A stretch of 64,000 bases of DNA from assembly GCA_029721515.1 (NCBI GenBank), contig CM056559.1, positions 23,715,565 through 23,779,564 of the forward strand. The letters are read 5' to 3'. The notes below the pieces were generated by a model. It worked only from the letters and a program-made list of their open reading frames with translations, had not been told where the DNA came from and did no database searches. Below are positions 39,241 through 51,866 of this stretch, piece by piece. The translations under genes and the position numbers were made by a program. The DNA comes from Synanceia verrucosa (lineage: Eukaryota > Chordata > Actinopteri > Perciformes > Synanceiidae). Position 1 is the stretch's first letter; each line of letters starts with the position of its first letter.

Positions 39241-39417
39241 GTCCATCCCTTTATGACCACAGTGGACCATCTTCTGATGGCTACTTCCTGCAGGATAATG
39301 CTCCATGTCACAAAACTCAAGATCATCTCAAACTGGTTTCTAGAACATGACAAGTTCACTGGACTCCAATGATCTCCACAGTCACCAGATCTCAATCCCT
39401 TTGGGATGTGGAGGAAC
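39241..39417 (+). pseudogene. Decayed Tc1-like transposase fragment
   Basis: Translations in alternating frames give GYFLQDNAPCHK, then IISNWFLEHD, then PQSPDLNP, then LWDV, all motifs of another Tc1 transposase family around the second catalytic Asp and the third catalytic position. Several frameshifts, a stop and a small deletion separate them. Upstream to about 39118 there may be more degraded element, and no inverted ends were found. It is clearly a different family from the 31.5-kb element. Confidence 0.8.
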
Positions 39418-39817
39418 AGTCATGAGTGAAAGCATGCACAACACAGTGAGAAAAAGAACCTCTTAGACAGGGTAAGCAAGAATTTAAATGGGGCAAATAG
39501 ATTAGAGAAGAACTGGGTAAAAACCTTAATATCGGACCCTGGTCAATGAGCTAATATGAGAGTGGCATCGATCTGCTCTCTTGAAAGCAAATAAGCATAT
39601 TTGTTTTTTTCTTTTTTTACAGCCACATTCATTTGCAATCCTGTAACACAAGCATTTAGCAATGTATGACATCCGGGAGCATGAATAGGAAATCATTACA
39701 TCTCCTGATTTGTCTTGGCTTGCAGTCTATCCAAAGGGAATCCCACATGAGCATGTGTCAAATTGCTTCCTCCGTGTATTATTCTGACAACGGTACACTG
39801 ATCATTGTACTGATTAG

Positions 39818-40129
39818 CTCATTGAGTGCCAATCCAACACTTGTGTGCTATTGACGTAAAAATATGTCTGTGTGTTTTTTTCAGCAGCGGGTCACAGATC
39901 GTGGTCTCCTGCAGCCTGTGAGTAATGTTAGGGCTTGTGGGAGATGTCGTCAGAGCATAAAGAGATGGTATACGCCACAGAGATCAAAGCAGGAAGTGGA
40001 GACGATCGAGATCAGATAGTAAAACGGATGGATTCTGGACAAAAAGTGACGTTTTTGGTGAAAGTGGCCTCTACGCTACGTATGATCAAACAAGAATGGA
40101 ACTGTGGGACTTGAAATATGACTCAAAAT
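39818..40129 (+). mobile_element. TTAA-type MITE, copy H
   Basis: It starts ctcattgagtgccaatcc, followed by the cagcagcgggtcacagatcg, gcctgtgagtaatgttaggg and gatcaaagcaggaagtggag blocks, and ends early after 'cttgaaatatgactcaaaat'. The 3' terminus is missing and some internal sequence is deleted. More diverged than the other copies. Confidence 0.8.
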
Positions 40130-42264
40130 TAGATCTGTTTTCATGAGTTACTATCATGACATTTAATAATCAGCTCATCATCAGACTTCCATAGCTGAGG
40201 AATGAAAATTTCTCAATGATTATTTTCGTGACCACAGACTTTCTCCAACTTTTCATTTGACGCTGCCCTACATACTGTACGGGTCTGTACTTTGCTTCCT
40301 TCAGGACAAATTCACCACATGCCAGGTGAGAGCGGATGCTGATTCATGTTGTGATTTAGCTTCCAATCTGTTACAAACACTGGGGTAATACTAGATGGCA
40401 GATGCCATTAGGCTTCAATCGGTCAACACATCACTTCTCTGCTCCCCCTTCTATCTCAGCCACACACACTCAAATGCCTCATACTGTACCAGAACATCGA
40501 AGCCCTCCTCTCAACACAGGCAAAATTAATCAGAGATGCCACCAAGAGTGGGTCTGACAGCACTGAGAGGGAAGTATACATGTGTGTCTGTGCATTGCCA
40601 GTGAGAAAGAGGGTGTCTATTGAGCAAGAACGAGAAAATCGAAAAAAAAACAAACATTTAGCATTTTAAATAGCTGCACCATCTCCAACTCAGCCAAGCC
40701 CCATTAATTAAAATGACATGCCCCGTTGAAAGCCAAATGAAATCTCACTCTTATTCACTGTAGAAGACGTCTGCAAGAATGATCTTTCCTCTGCCTCATG
40801 GTAAAACCACGTAATCTAGGCTACAGACTTCATGATAATTGGATGAGGATGATTTATGCCAGGTAGAAAGAAATGATCTTCACACCCTTCGCCTCCACTT
40901 TCCTTCCCTCCTCACACACACTCTCTAATAGAAGTGTCTATGGGAGTATATGACACACTCTTGAGCAGACTAACATACTGAGGGAGTTCTCAATTATCTT
41001 GATTGACATTTTCATCTCACTGGGAGAGCTGCCGCCACTGTTTTGGCATGTTTGTGTAATTTCAGAGGGTTTAATTTACACTTGATTTGTCGAGTCGGTG
41101 TTGAGATCGGAAGCCAATTTTAAAGTGTAAATGTGATGAGTGCACTTCCAAAAATCATTCGCAATACTCAGTGAAAGACAATTATTGTTTTATTTACATA
41201 CATCCATATTTCTGTGCAGTGTTTCTACCCTCTACGTGTGTTTGAGGTCTTCAAATTCACTCAAAATCCAGAGGCAAATTCCTGTATGTTGATGTATGTT
41301 GTTGACGTCACATTGACAACATGCCGAGCTGATGATCCGTTAAATTTAGAGGAGTGATTTATTATTATTATTATTAATATATTTACTGATCTCTGTGGAA
41401 ATGTCCAGCTGCTCTAGTAATCTGTGGTTGAGTTATATAGTCTAGATCAAGTGTGACATCATTAAACTTTTCCACTGAAGTCTGAACTCTCTCTGTATTC
41501 AGAGTGTGACTCCTGTTTGAGTGACCATTATTTTGCTGTGTCAGCCATCAGTGCCCTTGAACCTCTAAAAATTTAGATGCACCAAGAACTTTACGGTGCA
41601 TTTGTGGTTGTCCACAGGCGTGGGCAGACGTACATCAGCAGGTATTAGGACTTTTTAACCTATTCAGTGCCAGAAAACGATGAAGAAACATCATTAATTT
41701 ATGCTATTCTATTGTAATTACACTTGAAAATGCACTTATATAAATGTATTGCATACACTATTTCAGTGTGCTGCACATGCAACTCGTAAATATAAAAAGA
41801 AACCCTACTGCCCCGTCTAACCGCACCATATTTTTCATCCTAAGCTTGTTAGCTCTTATCAAAGATGGTATAATGAAAGAAAAGAAAAAGGGAGGGGAGG
41901 TGATAATAATACTTCCCCCACCATGCACTATATCGGGAGCGGATATGGAGCTAATGAAATGGACGACACAGACGACATGTTGCTGATACAGTAGTAATTA
42001 CCAACTGCTGCCTCTGCAGTAGCTGCACTGCCTCGGTCACGTGCTCATAGCCTCGAGCATGACTTCGGCAATGCTCAGAGCAACTCTTCTCTCAGTACTC
42101 CTCTCCCTGCCTGTCACTGCTCCTGTCCATCTCTGCCTCCCTCTACCTTTATTTTACTTCTCTGCTGTCTTTCTTTCCACTGTATGACCAGTCCTGATAT
42201 AACTGTGCCAAGTAACACTGCAGGGCAGATAACAGCTTCCCTCCATAAATACTAAATGCATATA
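40130..42264. other. Non-coding stretch with one solo TTAA-type end
   Basis: Nothing gene-like was recognised. TTAAcctattcagtgccag at about 41655-41673 looks like an isolated end of the TTAA-type MITE family or a relative. Confidence 0.4.
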
Positions 42265-42335
42265 GTTACTAAGGGTAGGTATTGGCAAGGATTTTATGAT
42301 ACGATACGTATCGCGATACTTGAGTCGTGATAGTT
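42265..42335 (+). repeat. Dispersed repeat terminus, 'gatacgatacgtatcgc' type
   Basis: The block 'ggtattggcaaggatttta' followed by 'gatacgatacgtatcgcgat' matches a repeat terminus that I know from several fish genomes. Class not certain. Confidence 0.4.
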
Positions 42336-42342
42336 CACTTAA

Positions 42343-42720
42343 ACCTTTGGGTCCTGAGCCTATTTTGGCTGTTTTTTAATACTTCTGATTTTGTCTCTAT
42401 ATACCACATAAAAATGTTTATGCTAGGTATCTTTTTTTCAGCACAACTTCATCTATATGAAGAGATAATTATGATTTCACTATAACCTACTTCATTAACA
42501 TATTGGGCCAAAAAATAATCAAATTCAATTTGAATAAAAAAAAAGTATTATTAAAATAAAAACCACAAACGTGCTCAATCAACTGTTTTGGAACTTGAAA
42601 AACTAAATATACATTGCTAATATGAATATGTAAATGTAAAATTGAAATAAAGTAATACTATATACAAATATTTGCAATAAAAAATCTGATCATGTTGGCG
42701 TGATGATAGGCCCCACAGGG
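42343..42720. mobile_element. TTAA-flanked nonautonomous element, second family
   Basis: 378 bp bounded by TTAA on both sides (42339-42342 and 42721-42724). The ends acctttgggtcctgagcc and, in complement, ccctgtggggcctatcatc are weakly similar (about 8 of the first 12 positions). No coding capacity. TTAA flanks suggest the piggyBac superfamily. Confidence 0.6.
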
Positions 42721-42724
42721 TTAA

Positions 42725-45700
42725 AATACAAGTTGTATATACAGTATGTACATATATGTATGTATATATGTACATATTTTTATATATGTACAGTAAATAT
42801 ATTATTATATATCTATGATAACATATAACATATATACACATATACAGTATCAATATGCATGTATACATACATATATATGCATATACATATACACAGAAGA
42901 AGAAGAAGAAGAATTTACTGCTGGGGAAAATATTAAGAAATTAATAGAAAAGGTATATATTGCCATATCAGTTTTTCCCACCCCTAATTGTTACATGGTA
43001 AATAAAGTCATATCATTATTTACAACACAAATGCATAATGTAGCATGCTGTAAAAGATATGCCTAGTGGTATTTGTATTGTTTTTTTTTCTTCTCATTTA
43101 AGGACTGAATCTTACAATAAATTAACCATATTAAAAAGTATTATTAGCACAGCCAAGACCTTGCCTTTGTTCAAATACTATAAAAGTTAAAGGCCTTGAA
43201 AATGTTCAAATCTCTGTATTGTCAAATACACCTCACTGAAGAAGTGTCGAAATTCAATTTCTCATCCTGGCCACTATACAGATTGTAAGCTCCTGTCTGC
43301 AGTCGCTTATCACTTTACTGTTACTTACATTTCATTGTTTTGTCTCATTACGTCATGTATTACTTCCTTGTATGGGTTCATTCTGTTGTTTTCAAATGTG
43401 TTATACATAAACTTACTTGACTTACTTTAGTGCCCTGATTGCGACCCAAGAAAACAAAAGCATTCATAAATCCAACGAGGTGCTGATGCTCATGTTTACG
43501 TTAGTGCGGGAGTCTTTTGACTAATTTGTCGCTGCTTTAAAGCCCTTATAGTAAAAATTCACATTACAATGAAACATGTAGTCCATTTGGGTCTCCTGTT
43601 GTCATAAAACTGTCAAACAGTTTAACCCAAGCCACTGTAAATCTGTGCATCCCATACACTGTGATGTGACCATTTCTATCAATTTCAGTTATCAATATAC
43701 ACATAAATGGAAATCTTGCTATCTGCACACTGACAGGATCTTACAGTCCATTTGTGGACATCACTCCCTCTAGGTCATACAGCATGTCTGCCTCTCCAGA
43801 GCGTCTTTGTACCACACACTATAATATAAAACTTGGACTAGTTTTTCAACAACTGCAGAGCCCTGTCAGATGTTGTTACTATCCTAAATCTGTACACTCC
43901 ATTAGCTGTGTGCCACTCTCGCGCATTTCACTCATCCTAGTATGATTAGCATATGCTAATATGGCTGGAAAAACCTTGGCGTAATTACAGTGCCATGGGA
44001 CAGGGGTTCTGAAATTGCAATCCATTGATTATGTTAAAGAGCAAAGACCTAGTGGGGGGGTGAGTGCACATACAGACATACAGGAGACAGCAGAATGGAG
44101 CCACAACAAGCACAGAGATCCTGAATAAAAATGATTACATTATGAGACAGTAATCATGTACGTGCACAGCACAAGTGTTGCATGACAGTCTGCAGGTCAG
44201 TCTCATTTACTGCTCCAAACCCAACAGACGGCCCATTAAGTGAAGAAACATGGTTAAACAACAAACAATTATGCATAGAAGCTAGCACTGTGAGTGGAAT
44301 TGCAACACCTGCAGAGACCCTTGAAGCTAATTTGGGAGAAATCCTTTGAGTGAGACATTAACTCAGCACAAATGATATGAAAAGCTCAATTAACATTTAA
44401 CCGAGTGATGGAATACAACAATACAAACAAGTGTGCCTCTGGGCACGGTGAAAATAAGCCCTCATTAGCCAGATGGAAATTATCAAAATAAGATAATAAG
44501 GAAACCTTCCCCACTGTAAGGCTGTGTGGGGTGGAAAAGTTAAAGATGTTGTTCTGATTCATCAAAGATGAATAATAACGATGAATATTCATAAGTAGGA
44601 AAATGCTGTTAATTTCACAAGTAAATGCAAACCAATTTGAGAAACATACATTGTAAAAGGCTTTACCAACTAGATTTCTCTGTTTTACTAACTAAACACT
44701 GCTTATGTCCTGGTCACTGGGCTGCTGTAATACAGTGATATAGATCTCAGTTGGTGGTCTTTGACCCACCAAACAGCTCACTTATCACATCCTTGCATTA
44801 TAATGAAATGAAAACATTGAGGTGGGGTTTGCAGGGGGGAGTGTTGCTAACAGAGTGATGATGGTCCCAACCTTTTCCCCTCTCAGGTGCCACCCATTAA
44901 TAAAGTCATATATCATCAGAAGGAGTGCTTATTCTGCTGTTGTCATTCTTGAACTGCATTGGCGTTGCCTTGAACATGCCTGACATTTTCCTGACCCCAC
45001 AGATGAATAAAGAATTGGTTTAGGATTAGCCCTCAATCATTAATATCGCCTCACTCCACTCACTATATTTCAAAATTTGAATTTCAATCTGTTCCAGTCA
45101 TTGATATTTTTCCTCTTCACAGCCTGACAGTCTGTTGATGTACGTTCATGTTTCAGTTTATGACTTTGTCCAGGCTCTTTGTAAAACACAATAAAGAAAA
45201 CAATAAATGTACCCTTTGCATATTCTCCTGCACAGCAATGTGGTCGCAGTATCCTGCTTGCCAAACTGGAATGCAAAGCCATAAAGTGCAGGCGTGTGTT
45301 GCTATTAGTGCTACATGCAAGGCTATACAATATACAGATATGATTTATGGAACGTTGCCATCAGCCCTACGATTCCCATCTATATCCGCCGCTATAATTG
45401 CACTCAACAGCATTTTTCTTGTACTTGCTTCACAGACTGATGTGCATAATTTATTTACTCTCAGACTGATTTTAAATAGGAAGCATCAAACCAGGAAGTA
45501 ACCTTGGTGCCTCATCCAAGAGCAGTTACACTGCTGTCACTTTGAAGGAAACACAAAGTGTGAATATGGAAATTTACTTTGTTTCGACACAACCTTACAA
45601 GGGCCACAGTTGATGACTCGCTGTATGAAAACATGAAAATGTAACAAATGGCTATCAAGTTCAGTGACACTGCTCTGATTATACACTAGATAACCAGTGA

Positions 45701-46987
45701 GCCTCAGAGCTTCAGAAACAGGCTGAAAACAAGTTCATAGCATCACTTTTGTATCTTAATCACAAACCTTTCAGCAGCGTGAATACACATTTTTATCATG
45801 GAGACTGAATGTATGACTGGATAATTCAGTCTCGCTCCCATAACAAAGTCCCTCATATTAAAATGTGACTTTCTTGTAATTTGTTCCCACTCTGCTCTGT
45901 GCATATATGGGATGAAAGCCAGTGCCGTCAATATATTTTCTACTGTCCAGCATTCCATCAACATTATCTGCTCGTTAATGTATGAACCACTGCTTTCTGT
46001 TGCCAGAGGGACAGGATTTGCCCACTCATCTCAGAGCGCCAGAGAGAAAACATAAAATTAATATTTCATAGTGCTCCAAAACCCGTCAGACAAATTTATG
46101 TGGACATTCCATCAATAAATGGTTGAAAGATTGATGGAATATGATGTCCCCTGGTGGAGCATGAAGCAGCTGGTGGCAGTGTTGATACAAGTACTATTTT
46201 TGGAAGATCCCTGGTTATTTCCATTAATCTAGTGGGGCAGCCAACTGATGCATTGTTGCAGTGTGGTTCTGGGTAAATGGACATGTCACAGGAACGTCTC
46301 ATCTGGACCACAATGTTTTTAAAACCCATAGACTGTTGAAAAAAAGTGGACTCAGTGACTGTGACAGCCTGGAATTCAGCATTTGGTCATCACTATCTTG
46401 TTTTTTTGCAACAGTAGTGACATGAAAATGTGCAGCTAAGTACAACCAAACACTGGATATGACATTTTAGGCGAGCAAAATGGTACAATTAACTTGCTTT
46501 ATGGTCTATTTGATGCTAAATGGGAGCATACTTTACTAAATGAGTATCATGCTGTATTGAAGAAGACTTGAAACAAGAGATTGGGACCATAAAGTAATGT
46601 TTACAGTGTTTACTGAGGTAGTAAATCAAGAGAGAATTAGACTCATTTTCTCATAGACGCCTATACAAACTAGCTCTGCTGGCTATTAGAATGAATGTAA
46701 ATAAGGGACTTAAAACAATGGCTTCACTTTTCAGAAGCAGTGGTCAAAGCCTGATCCTGATCCTGATCACCCTGTCAAATTTATGCAAATGTAGCTTCTT
46801 CTCCCTCTTTTTTTTTTTTTTTTTTTTTTTAAATAAAATGTTGAATTGCTAGCTAAACACACTGACAACACAAGCGTTAACTTACTAAACCTATGACTAT
46901 ATTATTTTGAAAATATCTGACCAACACAGAACAAAAGGCAGTGTGATAATAACATCAAATAGGGATGTTTAAATTAGAAAACATATT
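42725..46987. other. Non-coding stretch with simple repeats
   Basis: It contains alternating TA/CA palindromic sequence at 42730-42890, (GAA)n at 42894-42912 and a 23-base T run at 46808-46830. No supported gene. Confidence 0.4.
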
Positions 46988-47753
46988 CAGGGTTCTCGCA
47001 CCATTTTAGAAGTTAAATTTAATACTTTTTAAGACCTCAACAAATATAATTTAAGACTCAAAAATGTCATAACAATTTCTTTGGTAGAAAATAGTCAGTT
47101 TATTATAGGGCCTGACCAATATGGTGTTTTTGAGGCTGATGCCTATACTGATATTTAGCAGGAACAAAAATCCTGATTAATAACTGATTAATCTCTGATA
47201 ACAAATTTTTATGATTTTTTTCAGCCCTTTATCACTTGCAACAAAGATATAAATTGAAAGCATAACACTTAGCTTTTACTACAACTTTAATTTCACAACT
47301 TTCAAGAGCAAACAACTGAATTTGTGTCTTAATACTGTTTTCCTATTGGCTTTAAACGCACCATCTGAAAATTTAATACCTACAGCAAATTTATGGTAAA
47401 TTTACGACAATTTAAGTACGGAAGCAGAGAACAGCCATGGATTTAGATTTTTTATGCACTGTTATCTCATATCTCGATATAACGAAGGTTGTTTTCTCAC
47501 GATAACAACTTAATTATTTCCTTACCTCCACATAACAAAGTTTTCTCATGATGCCGAATTAAGTAATAATGTGTTCCTCTAACCTACAAGGGCTGCTACC
47601 AACGGCTTCCTTAGCCACTGGCTTAGCAGATGAGAAGCTCACAAACTCCTATCTGTCCAGCTGCTTCAGCTAAGGTAATGTAAATGAAGGCTAATGTTAA
47701 CTTAGTAATGTAATGTGAGACGTAACGTTATTCTATATTTACGTTACCTTAGC

Positions 47754-47994
47754 GGGCACATCCCACCAGCAGGAGACCCTGAGGACGACCTAGGCCACGC
47801 TGGAGAAACTATGTCTCCCATTTGGCCTGAGAACGCCTCGGGATTCCTCCGGAAGAGGAAGAGGGAAGTCTGGGCTTCCCTGCTCAAGCTGCTGTCCCCG
47901 CAACCTGACCCTGGATAAGTGGAAGAGAATGGATGGATGGATGGATGACTGGATGGATGGATGGATGGATGGATGACTGGATGGATGGATGGAT
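47754..47994 (+). mobile_element. LINE 3'-terminal fragment with (GGAT)n tail
   Basis: Translation in two frames gives motifs of the C-terminal tail of a fish non-LTR reverse transcriptase ORF: GRPRPRWRNYVSHLA, then ERLGIPPEE, then (after a frameshift and small deletion) REVWASLLKLL and PDPG followed by a stop. The short 3' UTR 'gataagtggaagagaatgga' passes into (GGAT)n at 47931-47994. 5'-truncated and broken. It inserted into the right arm of the foldback near its apex. Confidence 0.75.
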
Positions 47995-48163
47995 AGCTGA
48001 AGCAGCCGCACAGATAGACAGTTTGTCTGCCTCTCATTTGCTAACTGGTAGTCCCTAGACAAACCCGGTAAAGTAAACAAACTAACGTAAAGCTACAGCT
48101 ACAGCCAATGGCTATGGAAGCCGTTCGTGGCAGCCCTTGCAGGTTAAAATCAACACGAACACC

Positions 48164-48441
48164 CATCGCTTATCCTCACATAGAGTCGCGGGGGGCTCGA
48201 GCCTATCCCAGCTGTCTTAGGGTAAAAGGCAGAGTACACCCTGAACAAGTCTCCAGTTCATCACAGGACACATAGAGACAGACAACCATTCACACCTACG
48301 GTCAATTTAAATTAGCCAATTAACCTAATCCCCTTGTATGTTTTTGGATGGTGGGAGGAAGCCGGAGTACCAGAGAGAACCCACACAGACACGGGGAGAA
48401 CATGCAAACTACCTTCAGTGCTAATCACCACCACACCGCCC
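48164..48441 (-). mobile_element. GGAT-tailed SINE-like element, copy 3
   Basis: In reverse orientation the element starts gggcggtgtggtggtgatta followed by gcactg, the family's tRNA-like head. It then lacks the B-box part and continues with 'agtttgcatgttctccccgt', 'ctggtactccggcttcctcc' and the body to 'ggataagcgatggg'. Both sides show gaacac, a candidate partial target duplication. It lies in the right arm of the foldback. Confidence 0.8.
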
Positions 48442-48652
48442 AAGATGAACACATTATTACTTAATTCGTTATCACAACAAAACAATCTCTGTTATATTGA
48501 GATAACGACTTGATAAGTCATTATCATGAGATAACAGTGCATAAAAAAAAAAAATCAAAATCCAAGGACGTTCTCGGCTTCCGTATTTAAGACCTTAATT
48601 TCCCAGATTTTAAGACATTTTAAGATTTTTTTAAGGAACTGCGGAAACTCTG

Positions 48653-49191
48653 ATATTGACATCACATCATACTAAATGACTGAACAGCAGTGGTCAAACC
48701 ACGACAACAACATTTTCAAAAGATTGGCAGTTAGGTTCAACATATTGCTTGTTATTTTTAACAGTTAGGTTATATCTTGCCTCCATCCTGTTTAAAGCTT
48801 CCGCTTCCTAGCAACTGACTGAAGTCTTTTACTATCCAAGGCAAAAAGAAAATCACTACCTAGCAGCAACCTGATCCTGAAATTGAGACATCCAGAGACC
48901 ATGTTTTAAAAGATTAATGAGCAGACATCATGATGTGCTCTCATTACTCTGTGACATTTGTCTTCCACATGCAGGTCTCAGGGCTTATGTGACGGTCATC
49001 CATGAAATCTGAATGGATTCTCAAAATTGCCTTTACAGAAAAAGTAAGGAAATAAAAGTCCTATTGCTAACACAGACACTGAAGGCATGACTTTTAAAAA
49101 AATCTAATGGACTCTGTGTCAATCTGGTTCAGAGTAAATACATATACATACTCCTCATAGAGTTACCGAAACGAGTTGAGCAATAACTCAA
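48653..49191. other. Non-coding stretch, nothing recognised
   Basis: No exon, RNA gene or element identified. Confidence 0.4.
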
Positions 49192-49195
49192 TTAA

Positions 49196-49618
49196 TTCAT
49201 TCAGTGCCAACCTTTTTATAAAACATAAAGTGCCTTGTTCCAGCGTTTTTGCCCATTTTGAGTCATACAGTATTTCAAGACCCACAGAATATTTTGTACT
49301 ATGTCTCTGAAAATACAGAATAGCTATCAGAAGCAGAGGCCACTTTCACCAAAATCACCACTTTTTGTCCAGATTCTGTTTGTTTTGCTCTCTAATCTCG
49401 ATAGTCTCCACTTTCTGCTTTGAGCTCCGTGGTGTATACCGTCTCTTATTGCTCCAACTACAAATCCCAGAAGCCCCAAAATTACTCACAGGCTGCGGGA
49501 GACTGTGATGGGCGACCCGCTGCCGAAAAAACTTATATACTTTGACGTATATATACTTCAATGGCACTCAGGCATCGTTTTTATATGACTTACAGATACG
49601 TTAATGGTACTCAAAGAG
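49196..49618 (-). mobile_element. TTAA-type MITE, copy I (complete, 423 bp, reference)
   Basis: The best-bounded copy, with TTAA on both sides (49192-49195 and 49619-49622). Read in the family direction it starts CTCTTTGAGTACC, has a second internal TTGAGTGCC-like block about 55 bp in, and ends TTGGCACTGAATGAA. The blocks in between are shared with all other copies. There is no transposase. TTAA target sites with short inverted ends and repeated subterminal motifs are traits of piggyBac-type nonautonomous elements; that assignment is an inference. Confidence 0.88.
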
Positions 49619-49622
49619 TTAA

Positions 49623-51824
49623 TTGATATTAAAATCAAATTCACTTTTTAGTCCTGAAAGCCCCATTTCCACAATGTGGATGTCCTAATAGTACTTTGGC
49701 GATGGAATAACAAATTCATGTACCTTCTGTCTCATTTTGTCGTAGGTTCGTAGCTCGCCTACAACTCTGACATCATAAAGAAAATAGTTCAACATCAAGG
49801 CAAATGCTGAATGTTTGTACAGAGAAACCCACAAGCCAGGGAAGTAGAAACCACACAGTATCAGTTGTGACAATGACAGATGCAACCCCTGGAACAGCCT
49901 TCAATGGATTTGACATGGTCCCATCATGCCAGATCTGTCAAACTCCTCTTGAACTTTTCTTTCCATTATTTTGCAGCAGGAAACACAGTTGAGCCTCAAG
50001 CAGCTCCTGCATGGGTTTGAAGTAATGTGCTTTACCCTGACAGTGAAGATAAAGGGCCGGGGCTGGGGGCGAGGTGGAAAAGAAACAACAACTTTGAGAT
50101 CTCCAGAGAACTTAGCGTGAATGTAAAGGTTAACTCTGCAGTTTTATGCCAACATAAGACTGCTATTTGACTTTCAGTATTACAGGAAGCTACTGTAAGC
50201 AATTAATTTACACCATGAGCATCACACTGAAAAGATTCTGACATTCTCATGCTCCCGATAAACACCCTTGCAGCCTCTCAAATTAAAGGATGAGGCTAAA
50301 AGCATTAGTTCATTTGCATCATTGATTTCTTGGGGTAGGCAATTTTAGCTCAAGCCTAGGGTATTTAAACAACCTCTTAACCGTGTGCTGTGCATGGCAC
50401 CATCACAAGGGCTGGGTACTGAACTTCGATACATTTGTAGCAACAATCGAATAGCTCCGATCCTATCGGGTATCAATCCGTGAGCCATGCTCTCAGATGT
50501 CTCAAGATGATATCTGATGATGACAATGACTGAAGCCCAAATTATACTATATTTTTATATTATAAAAATAACTTATTGAGCTATTGAAAAAATATTGTTC
50601 TGGAACTAGTATTGAAACAATCATGCTCAATCCTCCACTGGACAGGAATGCCACGATGAAACTTCAGCTTCTCAAGTACCATTTGATGGAGAGTAACTCC
50701 TATTTGAGAACAGCTGTGCTATCTTGTCTAAATGGGGAATTTCCTTCTCAACTATAAAACTAGAAATATAAACCAATCTCAGTTCCTTTGTAATTTCTTC
50801 AACACAGATGTTGGTCTGACTGCAGGGTTCTTCATCCAATAAGTGCCATTTCCTCAGTGCAATTACATAATTGATGGCAGAGTGCTAGCCTGAACTCAAA
50901 TTAGAGAAAGAGCTCTAATCTGGGGGTTCTGCATGGAAAGCAAGCATTTGCATCACAAGGAGTTGGCATAACATCGTCTGATCAGCTGATTACCATAGTG
51001 ATGAGAATCTTCAAAGGCAAAACTTTGTACTTTGGGGGTTGAGCTCAAAGTTATAGGTTATGTGCTGCAATATTGACTGTCTCTGAGGGCATGTTCTGCT
51101 CAGCAGCATGAATATGGGACACTCCACTGTTGATTATAATGACTTGGGGGAAAAGGAGAAAGCTTACTTTTGGAAGAGGAAAAAAGAAGAAGCAGTCTCT
51201 TTCTGACAGAGCTCATTATCTTCTCTGAAGGTGTTTGAGGCTTTAAAAAGCAGCAGCAGCAGCAGCAGAGAGGGAGCTCGGGAGGAGAGGAGTTGGAGAT
51301 GGAATATCCAGAGTGGCTGGAGAGTCGTGATGTGATGAGCTTATACAGTGGGGATCCATTTCTTAATTATTCCTCTAGGACAGCCATTTCCCCTCCACTT
51401 GCTGGCTATAAAACACCCTCCATATGGCACTTTTGGCAAAGGGCACAATTATGTTCCTCAACAGACAGGCATCAGGGGTGAGCCTGGCTATCTGAAATGT
51501 GCTGACACCTCACTTTTTGGAACAGTTTACGGAGCAGGAGTAATGGGAGGATTGGGGGATATAGAGAATAATGTATGCAATGTATGCCCCTATTCTTTAT
51601 ATTGTAACAGACACTGTTTCCATGCTATCAGTTAATATTAGTCATTGGACACTGGATTCTGGGGAATAACGTGTAGCTGTTTGAGTTAAGTGATGGAAAC
51701 GTAAAAAGGGTTTCGGATGCCCTGCTGCAGTTCTGTGGTGTGGGGCTGATGCCAGACTTCCTCTCTCTCTGATACTGCTACTCAGCACTGCAGCACTGTA
51801 GCAACAGGATGGATCGCTCCCGTA

Positions 51825-51866
<42 letters not shown>

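Larger units (their letters stand above)
47417..48585. mobile_element. Long-arm foldback element with two insertions
   Basis: The left arm is 47417-47685, and the loop is about 47686-47736. The right arm is in three pieces: 47737-47753, 47995-48163 and 48442-48585. Outer ends are tacggaagc and its complement, between direct repeats tttaag (47411-47416 and 48586-48591). Matching blocks include tttatgcactgttatctcat, gaattaagtaataatgtgtt, caagggctgc, acggcttcc, ctgcttcagct, and gctaaggtaatgtaaat against atttacgttaccttagc. The left arm is uninterrupted. The right arm has been split twice, and it keeps about 60 bp that the left arm has lost. Confidence 0.8.
46988..48652. mobile_element. Outer hAT-like repeat carrying a nested foldback
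   Basis: The left end cagggttctcgcacc (46988) and the complement of the right end cagagtttccgcagttcc (from 48652) are similar, and both run into 'taagac'-rich sequence, the pattern of a common fish hAT-like nonautonomous element. The two 8-bp flanks do not match, so the boundary pairing is an inference. The interior is occupied by the foldback at 47417-48585. Confidence 0.5.
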
